Shown: positions 20,982 to 29,504 of the stretch, piece by piece
How positions within the stretch are numbered: the first letter of the stretch is position 1
Layout: the number at the start of each line of letters is the position of its first letter
NCBI GenBank assembly: GCA_016713005.1
Contig: JADJPY010000008.1
Location: 1-64,000 of the forward strand
Direction: 5' to 3'
Length of the DNA stretch: 64,000 nt
From: Ramlibacter sp.
GTDB lineage: Bacteria; Pseudomonadota; Gammaproteobacteria; Burkholderiales; Burkholderiaceae_C
Notes under the pieces: generated by a model
What the model was told of the DNA's origin: nothing
Databases searched by the model: none
What the model saw: only the letters and a program-made list of their open reading frames with translations
Translations under genes and position numbers: made by a program

Positions 20982-20995
20982 TTGATACAGGTCAA
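20982..20995. promoter_or_regulatory. FNR/Anr-like box
   Basis: TTGAT-ACAG-GTCAA, one mismatch from the symmetric FNR consensus TTGAT-N4-ATCAA. It lies upstream of the phosphoesterase/kinase-USP operon. USP genes in proteobacteria are often under FNR/Anr control, so low-oxygen induction is a reasonable inference. Confidence 0.65.
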
Positions 20996-21044
20996 GGCCG
21001 GCCGGCGGGTGCGGTCCGCCGTCGAGCGGGGTCAGACAGGCCGT

Positions 21045-21428
21045 TCAGGCCGGCCGGGAAGGAGCGTCGATCACCTCGGACGCGCTGCGAAACGCATCCA
21101 CCGCAGCGGGAAAGCCGCAGTACACGCTGGCATGAAGAAAGATCTCCTGCAGCTCCTGCGGCGTGACGCCGTTGTTCAGCGCGCCGCGCACATGGATCTT
21201 GAGCTCGTGCATGCGCCCCAGCGCCACCAGCATCGACACGGTGACGATGCTGCGGGTCTTGAGGTCAATGCCGTCCCGCTGCCAGGTGTTGCCCCAGGCG
21301 TGGCGGGTCACCAGGTCCTGCAGCGGGCGGGTGAAGTCTGTGGCGCGGTCCAGCGCGCCCTGCACATAGGCGTCGCCCAGCACGGCGCGGCGGCGGGCCA
21401 TGCCCTTGTCGTAGATCGGGTCGTTCAT
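21045..21428 (-). CDS. Carboxymuconolactone decarboxylase family protein
   Basis: 127 residues from the ATG at 21428. Motifs R-R-A-V-L-G-D-A-Y-V, K-T-R-S-I-V-T-V-S-M-L-V-A-L-G-R and H-V-R-G-A-L-N-N-G-V-T-P-Q-E-L-Q-E match PcaC-type 4-carboxymuconolactone decarboxylases. There is no CxxC, so it is not an AhpD peroxidase. It could serve the protocatechuate route, but it stands alone, divergent from a peroxidase-like gene, and annotation as pcaC would be premature. Confidence 0.8.
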   Translation of the reverse strand: MNDPIYDKGMARRRAVLGDAYVQGALDRATDFTRPLQDLVTRHAWGNTWQRDGIDLKTRSIVTVSMLVALGRMHELKIHVRGALNNGVTPQELQEIFLHASVYCGFPAAVDAFRSASEVIDAPSRPA

Positions 21429-21485
21429 GAAAGCTCCTGGGGACAATGCCCCTAGGATAATGCCCTGGCAATCCAAGGAGTTCCC

Positions 21486-22070
21486 ATGAGCCGCTATCCC
21501 GCCCCTGAAATCAAGGACCTGCCCGAAGACATCCGCGCCAAGGTGCTGGAGGTGCAGGAAAAGGCGGGCTTCGTGCCCAACGTGTTCCTCGCATTTGCGC
21601 GCCGGCCTGCCGAGTGGCGCGCCTTCTTCGCGTACCACGACGCGCTGATGGTGCCCGAGTCCGTGGGACGCACCAGCAACCTGACCAAGGGCGACCGCGA
21701 GATGATCGTCACCACCACCAGCGCGGCCAACAACTGCCTGTATTGCGTGGTGGCGCACGGCGCGATCCTGCGCATTTACGAGAAAAAGCCGCTTGTGGCC
21801 GACCAGGTGGCGATCAACTACAAGAAGGCCGACATCACGCCACGCCAGCGCGCGATGCTGGACTTCGCCATGAAGGTCTGCCTGCACTCCGACGAGATCA
21901 GCGACGCCGACTTCGCGCCATTGCACGCGCACGGCTTTGACGACGAGGACATCTGGGACATTGCGGCGATCACGGCGTTCTTTGGCCTGTCCAACCGCAT
22001 GGCCAGCTTCAGCCACATGTTGCCCAACCCCGAGTTCTATCTGATGGGTCGGGTGCCGAAAGCGAAATAG
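21486..22070 (+). CDS. AhpD-like peroxidase-related protein
   Basis: 194 residues. Carboxymuconolactone-decarboxylase fold with the AhpD redox motif N-C-L-Y-C-V-V-A-H (CxxC plus His), typical of peroxidase-related enzymes that reduce peroxides through a dithiol. GGAG precedes the ATG. It is divergent from a second member of the same superfamily that lacks CxxC. The downstream repeat at 22080 separates it from eptA. Confidence 0.85.
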   Translation: MSRYPAPEIKDLPEDIRAKVLEVQEKAGFVPNVFLAFARRPAEWRAFFAYHDALMVPESVGRTSNLTKGDREMIVTTTSAANNCLYCVVAHGAILRIYEKKPLVADQVAINYKKADITPRQRAMLDFAMKVCLHSDEISDADFAPLHAHGFDDEDIWDIAAITAFFGLSNRMASFSHMLPNPEFYLMGRVPKAK

Positions 22071-22079
22071 CCGGTGTTT

Positions 22080-22134
22080 GCTATGCTTTTGATAGCTAAC
22101 TAGTGAGTCTGCACGGGGGCTGAGGCCAGTTTTC
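22080..22134 (+). repeat. GCTAT..ATAGC dispersed repeat, copy 4, overlaps eptA 3' end
   Basis: Core GCTATGCTTTTGATAGC (22080-22096), then TAACTAGTGAG and the ACGGGGGCTGAGGCC box with TTTTCC. It runs antisense to the EptA-type gene and encodes that protein's last twelve residues and stop. Confidence 0.65.
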
Positions 22135-23875
22135 CATGGAAATCCGGGCGGCAGGCCGCCCAGGCGTCCAGCGGGGCCCGGTACGCGGGGGACTGCACAT
22201 CCAGGAAGCCCAGCACGGTGTGGAAGTAGTTGTCGTGCGTCAGGGGGGCGTCCAGCGAAGTCTGCAGGCAGTCCCTGTCCATGTGGCGCCGCGCGCCCAG
22301 CCCGCCATCCAGCCAGGCCACCATGGGCACCTGCTTCTGCACGTCGGGGGCAAAGGCATAGGGCACGCCATGCAGGTACAGCCCGTATTCGCCAAGCGAC
22401 TCCCCATGATCGGAGACGTACAGCATCGCCGTATCAAACTGGCGGCTGCGCGACTTCAGCCATTGCACGGTGGACGCAAGAAAGTGGTCGGTGTATGCGA
22501 TGGAGTTGTCGTAGCCGTTGAGCACCTCCTGCTGAGGGCATTCGGACAGCACGGTGTTTGTGCACTCGGGCATGAAGCGCTTGTAGGCCGGGGTTGCACG
22601 CTTGTAGTACGCTGGCCCGTGGCTGCCCATCTGGTGCATCACGATCACCACACCATTGCGCCGCTGCGCCTCGGGCAGCGACAGGATGCGTTCGTCCAGC
22701 CCGTGCAACAAGGCTTCATCCATGCACTCGCCGTCCTGGCACAGGCCGGCCAGCGCGGGCTGCCTGGCCACGGCTGCGGTGGATGCGCTGGCAACACGGT
22801 TGCATACCCCCTTGCAGCCGGACTGGTTGTCCAGCCACAGCACGGCCAGGCCAGCCGACTGCAGCACATCGAGCAGGTTGCCGTATTCGGCGTCACGCTT
22901 CTCGTAGCCCGTCTTGCCCAGACTGGAGAACATGCACGGAACCGACGCCAGCGTGTTGGTGCCGCACGAGCGAACGTTGCGCCAGCTCAGCACGTCCAGC
23001 CCGGCCAGTTCGGGCGTGGTGTCACGCGCATAGCCATTGAGCGAAAAGTTGCCGGCTCTGGCCGTTTCGCCAACCACCAATACCAGCAGCGGCACCCGTG
23101 TCTGGCCAGCGTAGCTGGTGCCCAACGCCGCGCCTGCGCTGATGGGGACAAAAGGCTTGCCGCGCTTGAACAGCGGCTTGAGCGTGACCGACGCCGTTGA
23201 CAGGATGCTGGCCAGGGGGTTGATGGTGTAGCGCAGGTGCATGTGGCTGCGCACCAGGGGGGCAATCTGCCGGTACATCACCAGCGTGCCGCCCGCCAAC
23301 AGGCCAACGCTGGCCGCCAGCAACAGCGCCGAGCGCGCCAGCTGCCCCCAGGCGCTGCGGCGCGCCAGCAGCGGCAGCCGCCACAACCACAGCGTGGGCA
23401 AGCCGGCCACCAGCAGCACATGGCCCACCAGGCCGGGACTGAGCAGGTCGCGCGCCTCACGCGCGTCCGTCGCCAGCACGTTGCCGACCATGGTGGTGTC
23501 TATCAGGACGCCGAAATCCAGCATGTAGTGCTGGGCGACCCCGGCGAGGACCAGCAGCGCCACCCACACCGGCTTCATTCCGCGCGGCCAGGCCAGCAGG
23601 GACAACAGCACCGTGGTGGCGGACCACACCAGCACGGCGATGCCCAGCAGCAGCACCGGTTGGGAAAAGGCCCCCACCCCGACCCGGAACAGTTCGCTCC
23701 ACAGCGCCAGGTTGCCGGCCACCGTGACCCACAGCGCCAGCGCAACCACCACAGCCTGCGGCGAGCGGGGCGCTAGCCACAAGCGGCGCAGCGCCAGCCA
23801 CAACGGGCCAAGGATCAGGGCAAAGGTCGGGCTCGCAGCGCCAGCGGCGGAGTGCGCGGATGTGTTGGTAGGCAT
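22100..23875 (-). CDS. eptA: Phosphoethanolamine transferase, EptA type
   Basis: 591 residues from the ATG at 23875. Five N-terminal transmembrane helices precede a periplasmic sulfatase-fold domain. The catalytic Thr lies in V-G-E-T-A-R-A-G-N-F-S-L-N-G-Y; further metal ligands appear in V-M-H-Q-M-G-S-H-G and Y-V-S-D-H-G-E-S-L-G-E. The enzyme transfers phosphoethanolamine to lipid A, lowering surface charge and affecting cationic peptide susceptibility. No two-component genes adjoin it. The last dozen codons come from repeat copy 4. Confidence 0.88.
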   Translation of the reverse strand: MPTNTSAHSAAGAASPTFALILGPLWLALRRLWLAPRSPQAVVVALALWVTVAGNLALWSELFRVGVGAFSQPVLLLGIAVLVWSATTVLLSLLAWPRGMKPVWVALLVLAGVAQHYMLDFGVLIDTTMVGNVLATDAREARDLLSPGLVGHVLLVAGLPTLWLWRLPLLARRSAWGQLARSALLLAASVGLLAGGTLVMYRQIAPLVRSHMHLRYTINPLASILSTASVTLKPLFKRGKPFVPISAGAALGTSYAGQTRVPLLVLVVGETARAGNFSLNGYARDTTPELAGLDVLSWRNVRSCGTNTLASVPCMFSSLGKTGYEKRDAEYGNLLDVLQSAGLAVLWLDNQSGCKGVCNRVASASTAAVARQPALAGLCQDGECMDEALLHGLDERILSLPEAQRRNGVVIVMHQMGSHGPAYYKRATPAYKRFMPECTNTVLSECPQQEVLNGYDNSIAYTDHFLASTVQWLKSRSRQFDTAMLYVSDHGESLGEYGLYLHGVPYAFAPDVQKQVPMVAWLDGGLGARRHMDRDCLQTSLDAPLTHDNYFHTVLGFLDVQSPAYRAPLDAWAACRPDFHGKLASAPVQTH

Positions 23876-23959
23876 CGCGCCATGGTGGCCACCCAAACTG
23901 AAGACCGCCTGAAGCGGGGCTGAATCCTATTCCGGCCAGCGGCAGTGGCCACGAAGGAC

Positions 23960-25120
23960 TCAGGGCGCCAGGCGCAGCAGTTTTCCGCCCGAACCGTCGG
24001 TCAACAGGTACAGGGCGCCGTCAGGCCCCTGACGCACATCCCGGATGCGCTCGTTGCGAGCGACAAGGAGCCGTTCACGCGCGGTGACGGTATTTCCGTC
24101 CAGACGCAAGCGCCACAGCGCCCGGCCCGCCAGTGCGCCCACAAACAGGTTGCCCTGCCACTGCGGGATGAGCGACGCGGTGTAGAAAGCCATGCCGCTG
24201 GGCGCAATGGACGCCTTTGCACCGCCCGCCCAGGTGCCGCCGTCGATGGTCTCCCACCAGGTCACCGGTTGCTCCATTCCGGGCTTGGACGTACCTTCAC
24301 CGACCTGCAAGGTCGTGCCGTACTCTTGCCCGTAGCTGATCACCGGCCAACCGTAGTTTCGGCCTGCAAGCGTGCGATTGACCTCGTCACCGCCCTGCGG
24401 GCCGTGTTCGCTGGTCCACAGCTCACCCGTTGCCGGGTGAATCGCCGCTCCCTGGGGGTTGCGATGACCATAGCTCCAAATTTCGGGCTGGGCGCCCGGT
24501 GTCGTGGCGAACGGGTTGCCCGGCGCCGGGGCGCCGTCCACCGTGAGGCGAACGACCTTGCCGTGGCCGCGGGAGAGGTCCTGCGCATAGCCGCGCTGGT
24601 CGTTGAGCTGCCTTTCGCCCAGGGTGACGAACAGGCTGCCGCTGCCGTCAAACGCCAAGCGGGACCCATAGTGCCCCGAGCTGGCCACCTTGGGCGACTG
24701 CCGGTAAATCACAGTCAGCGACTCCAGCGCAAAACTGCTCAGGTTGAGCTCGGCACGGGCCACGGCCGTTCCGTTGAGCGAGGCATCCACCGCATCGCGC
24801 TCGGAAAAACTGAAGTAAATGCGCCGGTTCGCGGCAAAGGCCGGATCCAGCACCACGTCCAGCAGACCGCCCTGCTCCACCGCCTCCACCGCCGGCAAGC
24901 CCGCAATGAACACCGATGAACCGGAATCTGCCGCAATCAGGCGCAGACGACCCGGGCGCTCGGTGACGAGCGCGCGCCCGTCGGGCAGGAACGCCAGGCT
25001 CCACGGCGCATCCAGCCCGGTGAAGCGCTCGGTCACCGTGACGGATGGCCCCCCGGATGCGGCACCGCCGCCGCCTCCGCAGGCACACAGAAGCAACGAC
25101 AGCAACAACGCGGCCCGCAT
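23960..25120 (-). CDS. PQQ-dependent aldose sugar dehydrogenase, lipoprotein
   Basis: 386 residues with a lipoprotein-type signal (L-L-L-C-A-C). The six-bladed propeller of the soluble glucose/sorbosone dehydrogenase family shows in L-D-A-P-W-S-L-A-F-L-P-D-G-R, G-G-L-L-D-V-V-L-D-P, G-H-R-N-P-Q-G and S-E-H-G-P-Q-G-G-D-E. It should oxidise aldoses in the periplasm with PQQ and Ca2+. The stop of this gene and the thioesterase stop are in tandem on the minus strand, separated by one base from the next start. Confidence 0.85.
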   Translation of the reverse strand: MRAALLLSLLLCACGGGGGAASGGPSVTVTERFTGLDAPWSLAFLPDGRALVTERPGRLRLIAADSGSSVFIAGLPAVEAVEQGGLLDVVLDPAFAANRRIYFSFSERDAVDASLNGTAVARAELNLSSFALESLTVIYRQSPKVASSGHYGSRLAFDGSGSLFVTLGERQLNDQRGYAQDLSRGHGKVVRLTVDGAPAPGNPFATTPGAQPEIWSYGHRNPQGAAIHPATGELWTSEHGPQGGDEVNRTLAGRNYGWPVISYGQEYGTTLQVGEGTSKPGMEQPVTWWETIDGGTWAGGAKASIAPSGMAFYTASLIPQWQGNLFVGALAGRALWRLRLDGNTVTARERLLVARNERIRDVRQGPDGALYLLTDGSGGKLLRLAP

Positions 25121-25121
25121 G

Positions 25122-25541
25122 TCAGCTCACCAGATCGCGCAGCCACTGGGGCAGCGGCCTGGACTTCTGCGCAGGGAAATCCACCCAGATGGTGGTGGCG
25201 CCTCCCTCGGCATAAATCACACCCGGTGTGTCGGTGCGCTCCATGGTGGCCCAGCTCTCGAAGGTCGTGCGTCCTGGATCGCTGGCGTACATCTTCAGGC
25301 GCACATCACCCGGGTATTCCAGCTGGCGGTAAAAGTTGCAGAACGCGTTGACGATGACAGGGCCCTCGCCCCTGGGGTCGGGCACACAGCCGATCGTGCG
25401 GAACCACTCGATCCGGACGGTCTCCAGGTAGCGGAAGTAGATGGTGTTGTTGACATGGTTCATCGCATCCATGTCGCCCCAGCGCATGGGCACGGTCATT
25501 TCGAACACCAGTTTCTTGGCTGCAGGGATCTGGATCTTCAT
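25122..25541 (-). CDS. Acyl-CoA thioesterase, hotdog fold
   Basis: 139 residues. Hotdog-fold 4-hydroxybenzoyl-CoA thioesterase type: M-R-W-G-D-M-D-A-M-N-H-V-N-N-T-I-Y carries the active-site Asp/His region. The ATG at 25541 overlaps the stop of the SDR gene (4 bases), so the two are coupled. Probably hydrolyses acyl-CoA; substrate unknown. Confidence 0.85.
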   Translation of the reverse strand: MKIQIPAAKKLVFEMTVPMRWGDMDAMNHVNNTIYFRYLETVRIEWFRTIGCVPDPRGEGPVIVNAFCNFYRQLEYPGDVRLKMYASDPGRTTFESWATMERTDTPGVIYAEGGATTIWVDFPAQKSRPLPQWLRDLVS

Positions 25542-26320
25542 GCGCCAAAACCGTCGTCCGCAGCGATCACCGCGCCATTGACGAAATGGCTTTCGTTGCT
25601 GGCCAGAAGCATCAGCACGGCGTCCAGGTCCTGGGGTTGACCCACGCGCTTGCGAGGAAGCATCTGCACCAGCTTCTGGCCCTGTTCGGTCGCCCAGTGG
25701 TGGTGGTTGATCTCGGTATCGATGTAGCCGGGGCACAGCGCGTTCACGTTGATGCCAAAACGCCCCCACTCCATCGCCATCGCCTTGGTCATCTGCACAA
25801 CGGCGGCCTTGCTCATGCAGTACACACCGATCTGGGGCAGCACCTTCAGGCCCGCCATGGAGGCGATGTTGATGATCCGACCGCCGGTGAAGGTACCCGG
25901 TGCCGCCCCGCGCGCGCGGGCCAGCATGCGCTTGCCCACCTCCTGCGCGACAAAAAAAGCGCCCTTCGTGTTGGTGTTGAAGATGAAGTCGTAGTCCTCC
26001 TCGGTCACATCCTGGAGGCGCTGTGTGGTGCTGACGCCGGAATTGTTGACAAGGATGTCGATCGAGCCCATCTCGGTCTCGGCGTGTGCCACGGCTGAGC
26101 GAATCGAGGTGATGTCGGTAACGTCCAGTTCCACCACGTGGGCGTCGCCGCCCTCGCCTTCAATATGGGCCCGAAGCTCCTTTAGCTTGTCCACGCGCCG
26201 GCTGGCGAGCACGACACCGGCCCCGGCGCGCGCCAGTGTGCGTGCGAACTGGGCGCCCAGGCCGCTTGATGCGCCGGTAACAAAGGCCACGCGGCCCGAC
26301 AAATCCAGGGTGTATGCCAT
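25538..26320 (-). CDS. SDR-family oxidoreductase
   Basis: 260 residues. Classical short-chain dehydrogenase: T-G-A-S-S-G-L-G-A-Q cofactor motif (15-24), N-N-S-G-V (about 92), catalytic Ser region I-I-N-I-A-S-M, Y-C-M-S-K (about 168-172). S-R-R-V-D-K after beta-2 suggests NADP preference. In tandem with the thioesterase and next to ETF-QO, which together suggest fatty- or branched-acyl-CoA metabolism (inference). Confidence 0.88.
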   Translation of the reverse strand: MAYTLDLSGRVAFVTGASSGLGAQFARTLARAGAGVVLASRRVDKLKELRAHIEGEGGDAHVVELDVTDITSIRSAVAHAETEMGSIDILVNNSGVSTTQRLQDVTEEDYDFIFNTNTKGAFFVAQEVGKRMLARARGAAPGTFTGGRIINIASMAGLKVLPQIGVYCMSKAAVVQMTKAMAMEWGRFGINVNALCPGYIDTEINHHHWATEQGQKLVQMLPRKRVGQPQDLDAVLMLLASNESHFVNGAVIAADDGFGA

Positions 26321-26432
26321 TTAGGGAGCCTCCACGAATCTTCAACAATAAAATCAGTCACCGGCCCGACAGACAGCGCCGTCGCCTGACGCGACAATTG
26401 CGGCTCATTATCCGACCCAGACGAGATACCCC

Positions 26433-28124
26433 ATGACCCACGAAGAAATCCTTGCCCAGTTTGGCCCGCGTGAAGCGATGGAGTACGACGTCGTGGTGGT
26501 GGGCGGCGGCCCGGCCGGGCTGGCCACGGCCATACGCCTCAAGCAGCTCGCGGCGGAAAAGGGCACGGACGTGTCGGTGGTGGTGCTTGAAAAAGGCTCA
26601 GAGCCGGGCGCACACATTCTGTCTGGCGCCATCATGGACCCGATCGCACTGACCGAACTCCTGCCGCGCTGGAGGGAAACGGGTGCCCCGCTGAACCAGC
26701 CTGTCACCGACGATGCCTATGTGTTTCTTGGAGAGAAAACTGGGTTCCGCGTCCCCAATCCATTTTTGCCGCCTTTCGCACAAAACCATGGGAACTACAT
26801 CGTCAGCCTTGGCGCAGTGACCAAATGGCTGGCAGAACAGGCCGAAGGGCTGGGGGTTGAAATTTTCCCGGGCTTTGCAGCGGCCGAAATCCTGTACAGC
26901 GACAACGGCGCCGTCAAAGGCGTGGCCACCGGCAACATGGGGGTGGGCAAGGACGGTGAGCCCACCGGCAACTTCCAGCTGGGCATGGAGCTGCTGGGCA
27001 AGTACACGGTGTTTGCCGAAGGCGCGCGGGGCCACCTGGGCAAGCAATTGATTGCCCGATACCAACTCGACAAAGACCGGGACCCGCAGTCCTGGGGCAT
27101 TGGCATCAAGGAAGTCTGGGAAATCGATCCCGCCCGCCATGAGTCCGGCTTTGTGATGCACACCGCTGGCTGGCCCATGGAATCCGATACGTATGGTGGT
27201 GCCTTCCTGTACCACCTGGATGGCAACAAGGTCGCGCTGGGCTTTGTCACCGGCCTCGGCTACTCCAATCCCTACCTCAGCCCGTTCGAGGAGTTCCAGC
27301 GCTGGAAAACCCACCCCAACATCCGGTACTACTTCGAGGATGCCAATGGCGAAATCACCGCCAAACGTCTGGGCTACGGCGCACGCGCCATCAACGCCAG
27401 CGGCATCAACGCCCTGCCCAAAACCGTGTTTCCGGGCGGGGCACTGGTGGGCTGTGATGCGGGCTACCTCAACGTAGGCCGGATCAAGGGCAGCCATGCC
27501 GCCATCAAGACCGGAATGCTGGCCGCCGAAGCGGCCTACGACGCCGTGGCGGCCGGGCGCCAGCACGACGAGCTGGGCGCCTACCCTGAAGCCTTCGAGA
27601 AAAGCTGGCTTCACACCGAGTTGAACAAGGACCGCAACTTCAAGAACTGGTTCAAATACGGCCTGACGGTGGCCACCCTGATGAACGGCTTTGAGCAGTT
27701 TGTGCTTCGCGGCCACGTGCCCTGGACACTGCGCCGCACCAAGCCCGATCATGCGTACCTCAAGCCAGCGTCCGAGTGCACGCCGATCCAGTATCCCAAG
27801 CCCGACGGCAAGCTGACATTTGACCGCCTGAGCAGCGTGTTCATCAGCAACACCAATCACGAAGAACATCAGCCTGCGCACCTGACACTGAAGGACGCTT
27901 CCGTACCCGTTGGCATCAACCTGAGCAAGTACGCAGGCCCCGAGGCACGCTACTGCCCGGCTGGCGTCTACGAGTTCGTGAAGAACGAAGACGGCAGCGA
28001 CCGCTTGCAGATCAATGCGCAGAACTGCGTGCACTGCAAGACCTGCGACATCAAGGACCCCACGCAAAACATCGTGTGGGTTACCCCGGAGGGCGGCGGC
28101 GGCCCCAATTACGTCGGCATGTAG
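26433..28124 (+). CDS. Electron transfer flavoprotein-ubiquinone oxidoreductase
   Basis: 563 residues, normal length. FAD motif V-V-V-G-G-G-P-A-G-L-A-T-A at the N-terminus, a ubiquinone-binding middle part, and the C-terminal 4Fe-4S motif C-P-A-G-V-Y-E then C-V-H-C-K-T-C-D-I-K-D-P-T-Q-N. It passes electrons from acyl-CoA dehydrogenases through ETF to the quinone pool at the inner membrane. It is divergent from the SDR/thioesterase pair, with about 110 bases between for promoters. Confidence 0.95.
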   Translation: MTHEEILAQFGPREAMEYDVVVVGGGPAGLATAIRLKQLAAEKGTDVSVVVLEKGSEPGAHILSGAIMDPIALTELLPRWRETGAPLNQPVTDDAYVFLGEKTGFRVPNPFLPPFAQNHGNYIVSLGAVTKWLAEQAEGLGVEIFPGFAAAEILYSDNGAVKGVATGNMGVGKDGEPTGNFQLGMELLGKYTVFAEGARGHLGKQLIARYQLDKDRDPQSWGIGIKEVWEIDPARHESGFVMHTAGWPMESDTYGGAFLYHLDGNKVALGFVTGLGYSNPYLSPFEEFQRWKTHPNIRYYFEDANGEITAKRLGYGARAINASGINALPKTVFPGGALVGCDAGYLNVGRIKGSHAAIKTGMLAAEAAYDAVAAGRQHDELGAYPEAFEKSWLHTELNKDRNFKNWFKYGLTVATLMNGFEQFVLRGHVPWTLRRTKPDHAYLKPASECTPIQYPKPDGKLTFDRLSSVFISNTNHEEHQPAHLTLKDASVPVGINLSKYAGPEARYCPAGVYEFVKNEDGSDRLQINAQNCVHCKTCDIKDPTQNIVWVTPEGGGGPNYVGM

Positions 28125-28152
28125 CCACGGGCGCTGCGCGGTCGACATTTGA

Positions 28153-28187
28153 GCTATAAATCTCCTGATCCCCAGGGAGATTTGTAG
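28153..28187 (+). promoter_or_regulatory. Hairpin covering the TAXI-1 ribosome site
   Basis: GCTATAAATCTCC and GGAGATTTGTAGC form a 13-bp stem (one G-T type mismatch) with a 9-base loop. The right arm ends 3 bases before the ATG at 28191 and carries the only AGGGAG-like ribosome site, so translation may depend on opening it. It may instead be a longer variant of the dispersed repeat hairpin, or the terminator of the ETF-QO gene. Confidence 0.45.
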
Positions 28188-28190
28188 CCC

Positions 28191-29504
28191 ATGGCCACCG
28201 CCGCGTTGTACCGCCACCGCTGGACCCTGATCCGGGCCCCCATTGCGGCAGCAACTGTGCTTGCAGCGTGGGCTGCCTGGGCCTGGTTGTTCCCGATGCC
28301 GGACTCCCGGCTGGTCATTTCCGCCGGGCAACGGGATGGTGCCTACCACCAGATTGCCTCCCGGTACGTCGACGCATTTGCTCGCCACGGCGTGGAGCTC
28401 GTCGTGCTGGAATCCGAGGGTTCGGCCCAGAACCTGTTGCGTCTGAGGGGACAAACACCAGCGGCCGACCTTGCCCTTGTCCAGGGCGGTTTCGGCTGGT
28501 CCTCTCCCACTTTGGAGCGCGGCGAGATGGCCGACGTCCAGACGCTGGCCAACGTGGACATCGAAGGCGTGTGGGTATTCAGCAAGCAGCGCGACCTTCA
28601 CTCACTGGTACAACTGCGCGGCCTGCGCGTGGCCGCTGGTCCCGCCGGCAGCGGTCACCGGGTTCTGGCCCAGAGGCTGCTTCATCAACTGCGTGTGCGA
28701 AGCGAAGAAATCCGGTGGGACGCCCTCAGTGGCACGCGTGCTGGCGATGCCCTGGTTCGCGGTGACGTGGATGCCGTCTTCATGGTCGCATCTGCCGATT
28801 CACCTGCTGTGCGCCGGCTGCTCGCCCTGCCGGGCATTTACCTGTCCGCGCTGCAACGTACGGCGGCGCTGTCGGAGCGCAACAATTTTCTGGAGCCCCG
28901 ACTGCTGGCGCAGGACATGCTGGGAGCTGGCACCCCGTCAAGGGACGTGGCGCTCCTGACCACCCACACCCACCTGATCGCCCGCCAGGACCTGCACCCC
29001 GCACTCAAGCGCCTGGCCACCCTCATGGCTCTGCAGGTGCATGCCGGACCGGGGCCGTTTCATCGGGCAGGCGACTTCCCGACATTGCGGCACGGCGACT
29101 TCCCTTCGGCCGCAGAGGCCAGGGACGCGCTGGCCAGCGGGCCTGGCTGGCTGGAGCAGCACCTGTCGTTTTCATGGTCGCAGGCCCTGCAGCGGCTGCT
29201 GGTGATAGGTGTGCCCTTGGGCATACTCGCCTGGTGGCTGGCCCGCCTGCTGCCGGCCTGGTTGCGCTGGCGCCTGGAAAGCCGGCTCACACGCTGGTAC
29301 GGTGAGCTCAAGTTCATCGAAAACGACTTGAGCGGGGATACGATCAGCGGGCTTGCCTTGCGGCGGTTCAACGAGCGTCTGGCACGAATGGACACGGCTC
29401 TGGCGTCCCTGAAACTGCCCGCGGAGCTCGCCCAACGCTGGTACACCCTTCACCAGCACATCGAGTTCGTTCGGCAGCGGGTCAGCGGGATGCGCGGACG
29501 ATGA
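28191..29504 (+). CDS. TAXI-family solute-binding protein, membrane anchored (1)
   Basis: 437 residues. N-terminal membrane segment (about 15-34), then a TAXI-type periplasmic binding domain beginning L-V-I-S-A-G-Q-R-D-G-A-Y-H-Q-I, and a second membrane helix near 336-358 followed by a cytoplasmic Arg-rich tail (R-W-Y-G-E-L-K-F-I-E). The C-terminal helix plus tail is not seen in soluble TAXI proteins. It overlaps the next paralogue by 4 bases. No TRAP permease lies nearby. Confidence 0.8.
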   Translation: MATAALYRHRWTLIRAPIAAATVLAAWAAWAWLFPMPDSRLVISAGQRDGAYHQIASRYVDAFARHGVELVVLESEGSAQNLLRLRGQTPAADLALVQGGFGWSSPTLERGEMADVQTLANVDIEGVWVFSKQRDLHSLVQLRGLRVAAGPAGSGHRVLAQRLLHQLRVRSEEIRWDALSGTRAGDALVRGDVDAVFMVASADSPAVRRLLALPGIYLSALQRTAALSERNNFLEPRLLAQDMLGAGTPSRDVALLTTHTHLIARQDLHPALKRLATLMALQVHAGPGPFHRAGDFPTLRHGDFPSAAEARDALASGPGWLEQHLSFSWSQALQRLLVIGVPLGILAWWLARLLPAWLRWRLESRLTRWYGELKFIENDLSGDTISGLALRRFNERLARMDTALASLKLPAELAQRWYTLHQHIEFVRQRVSGMRGR

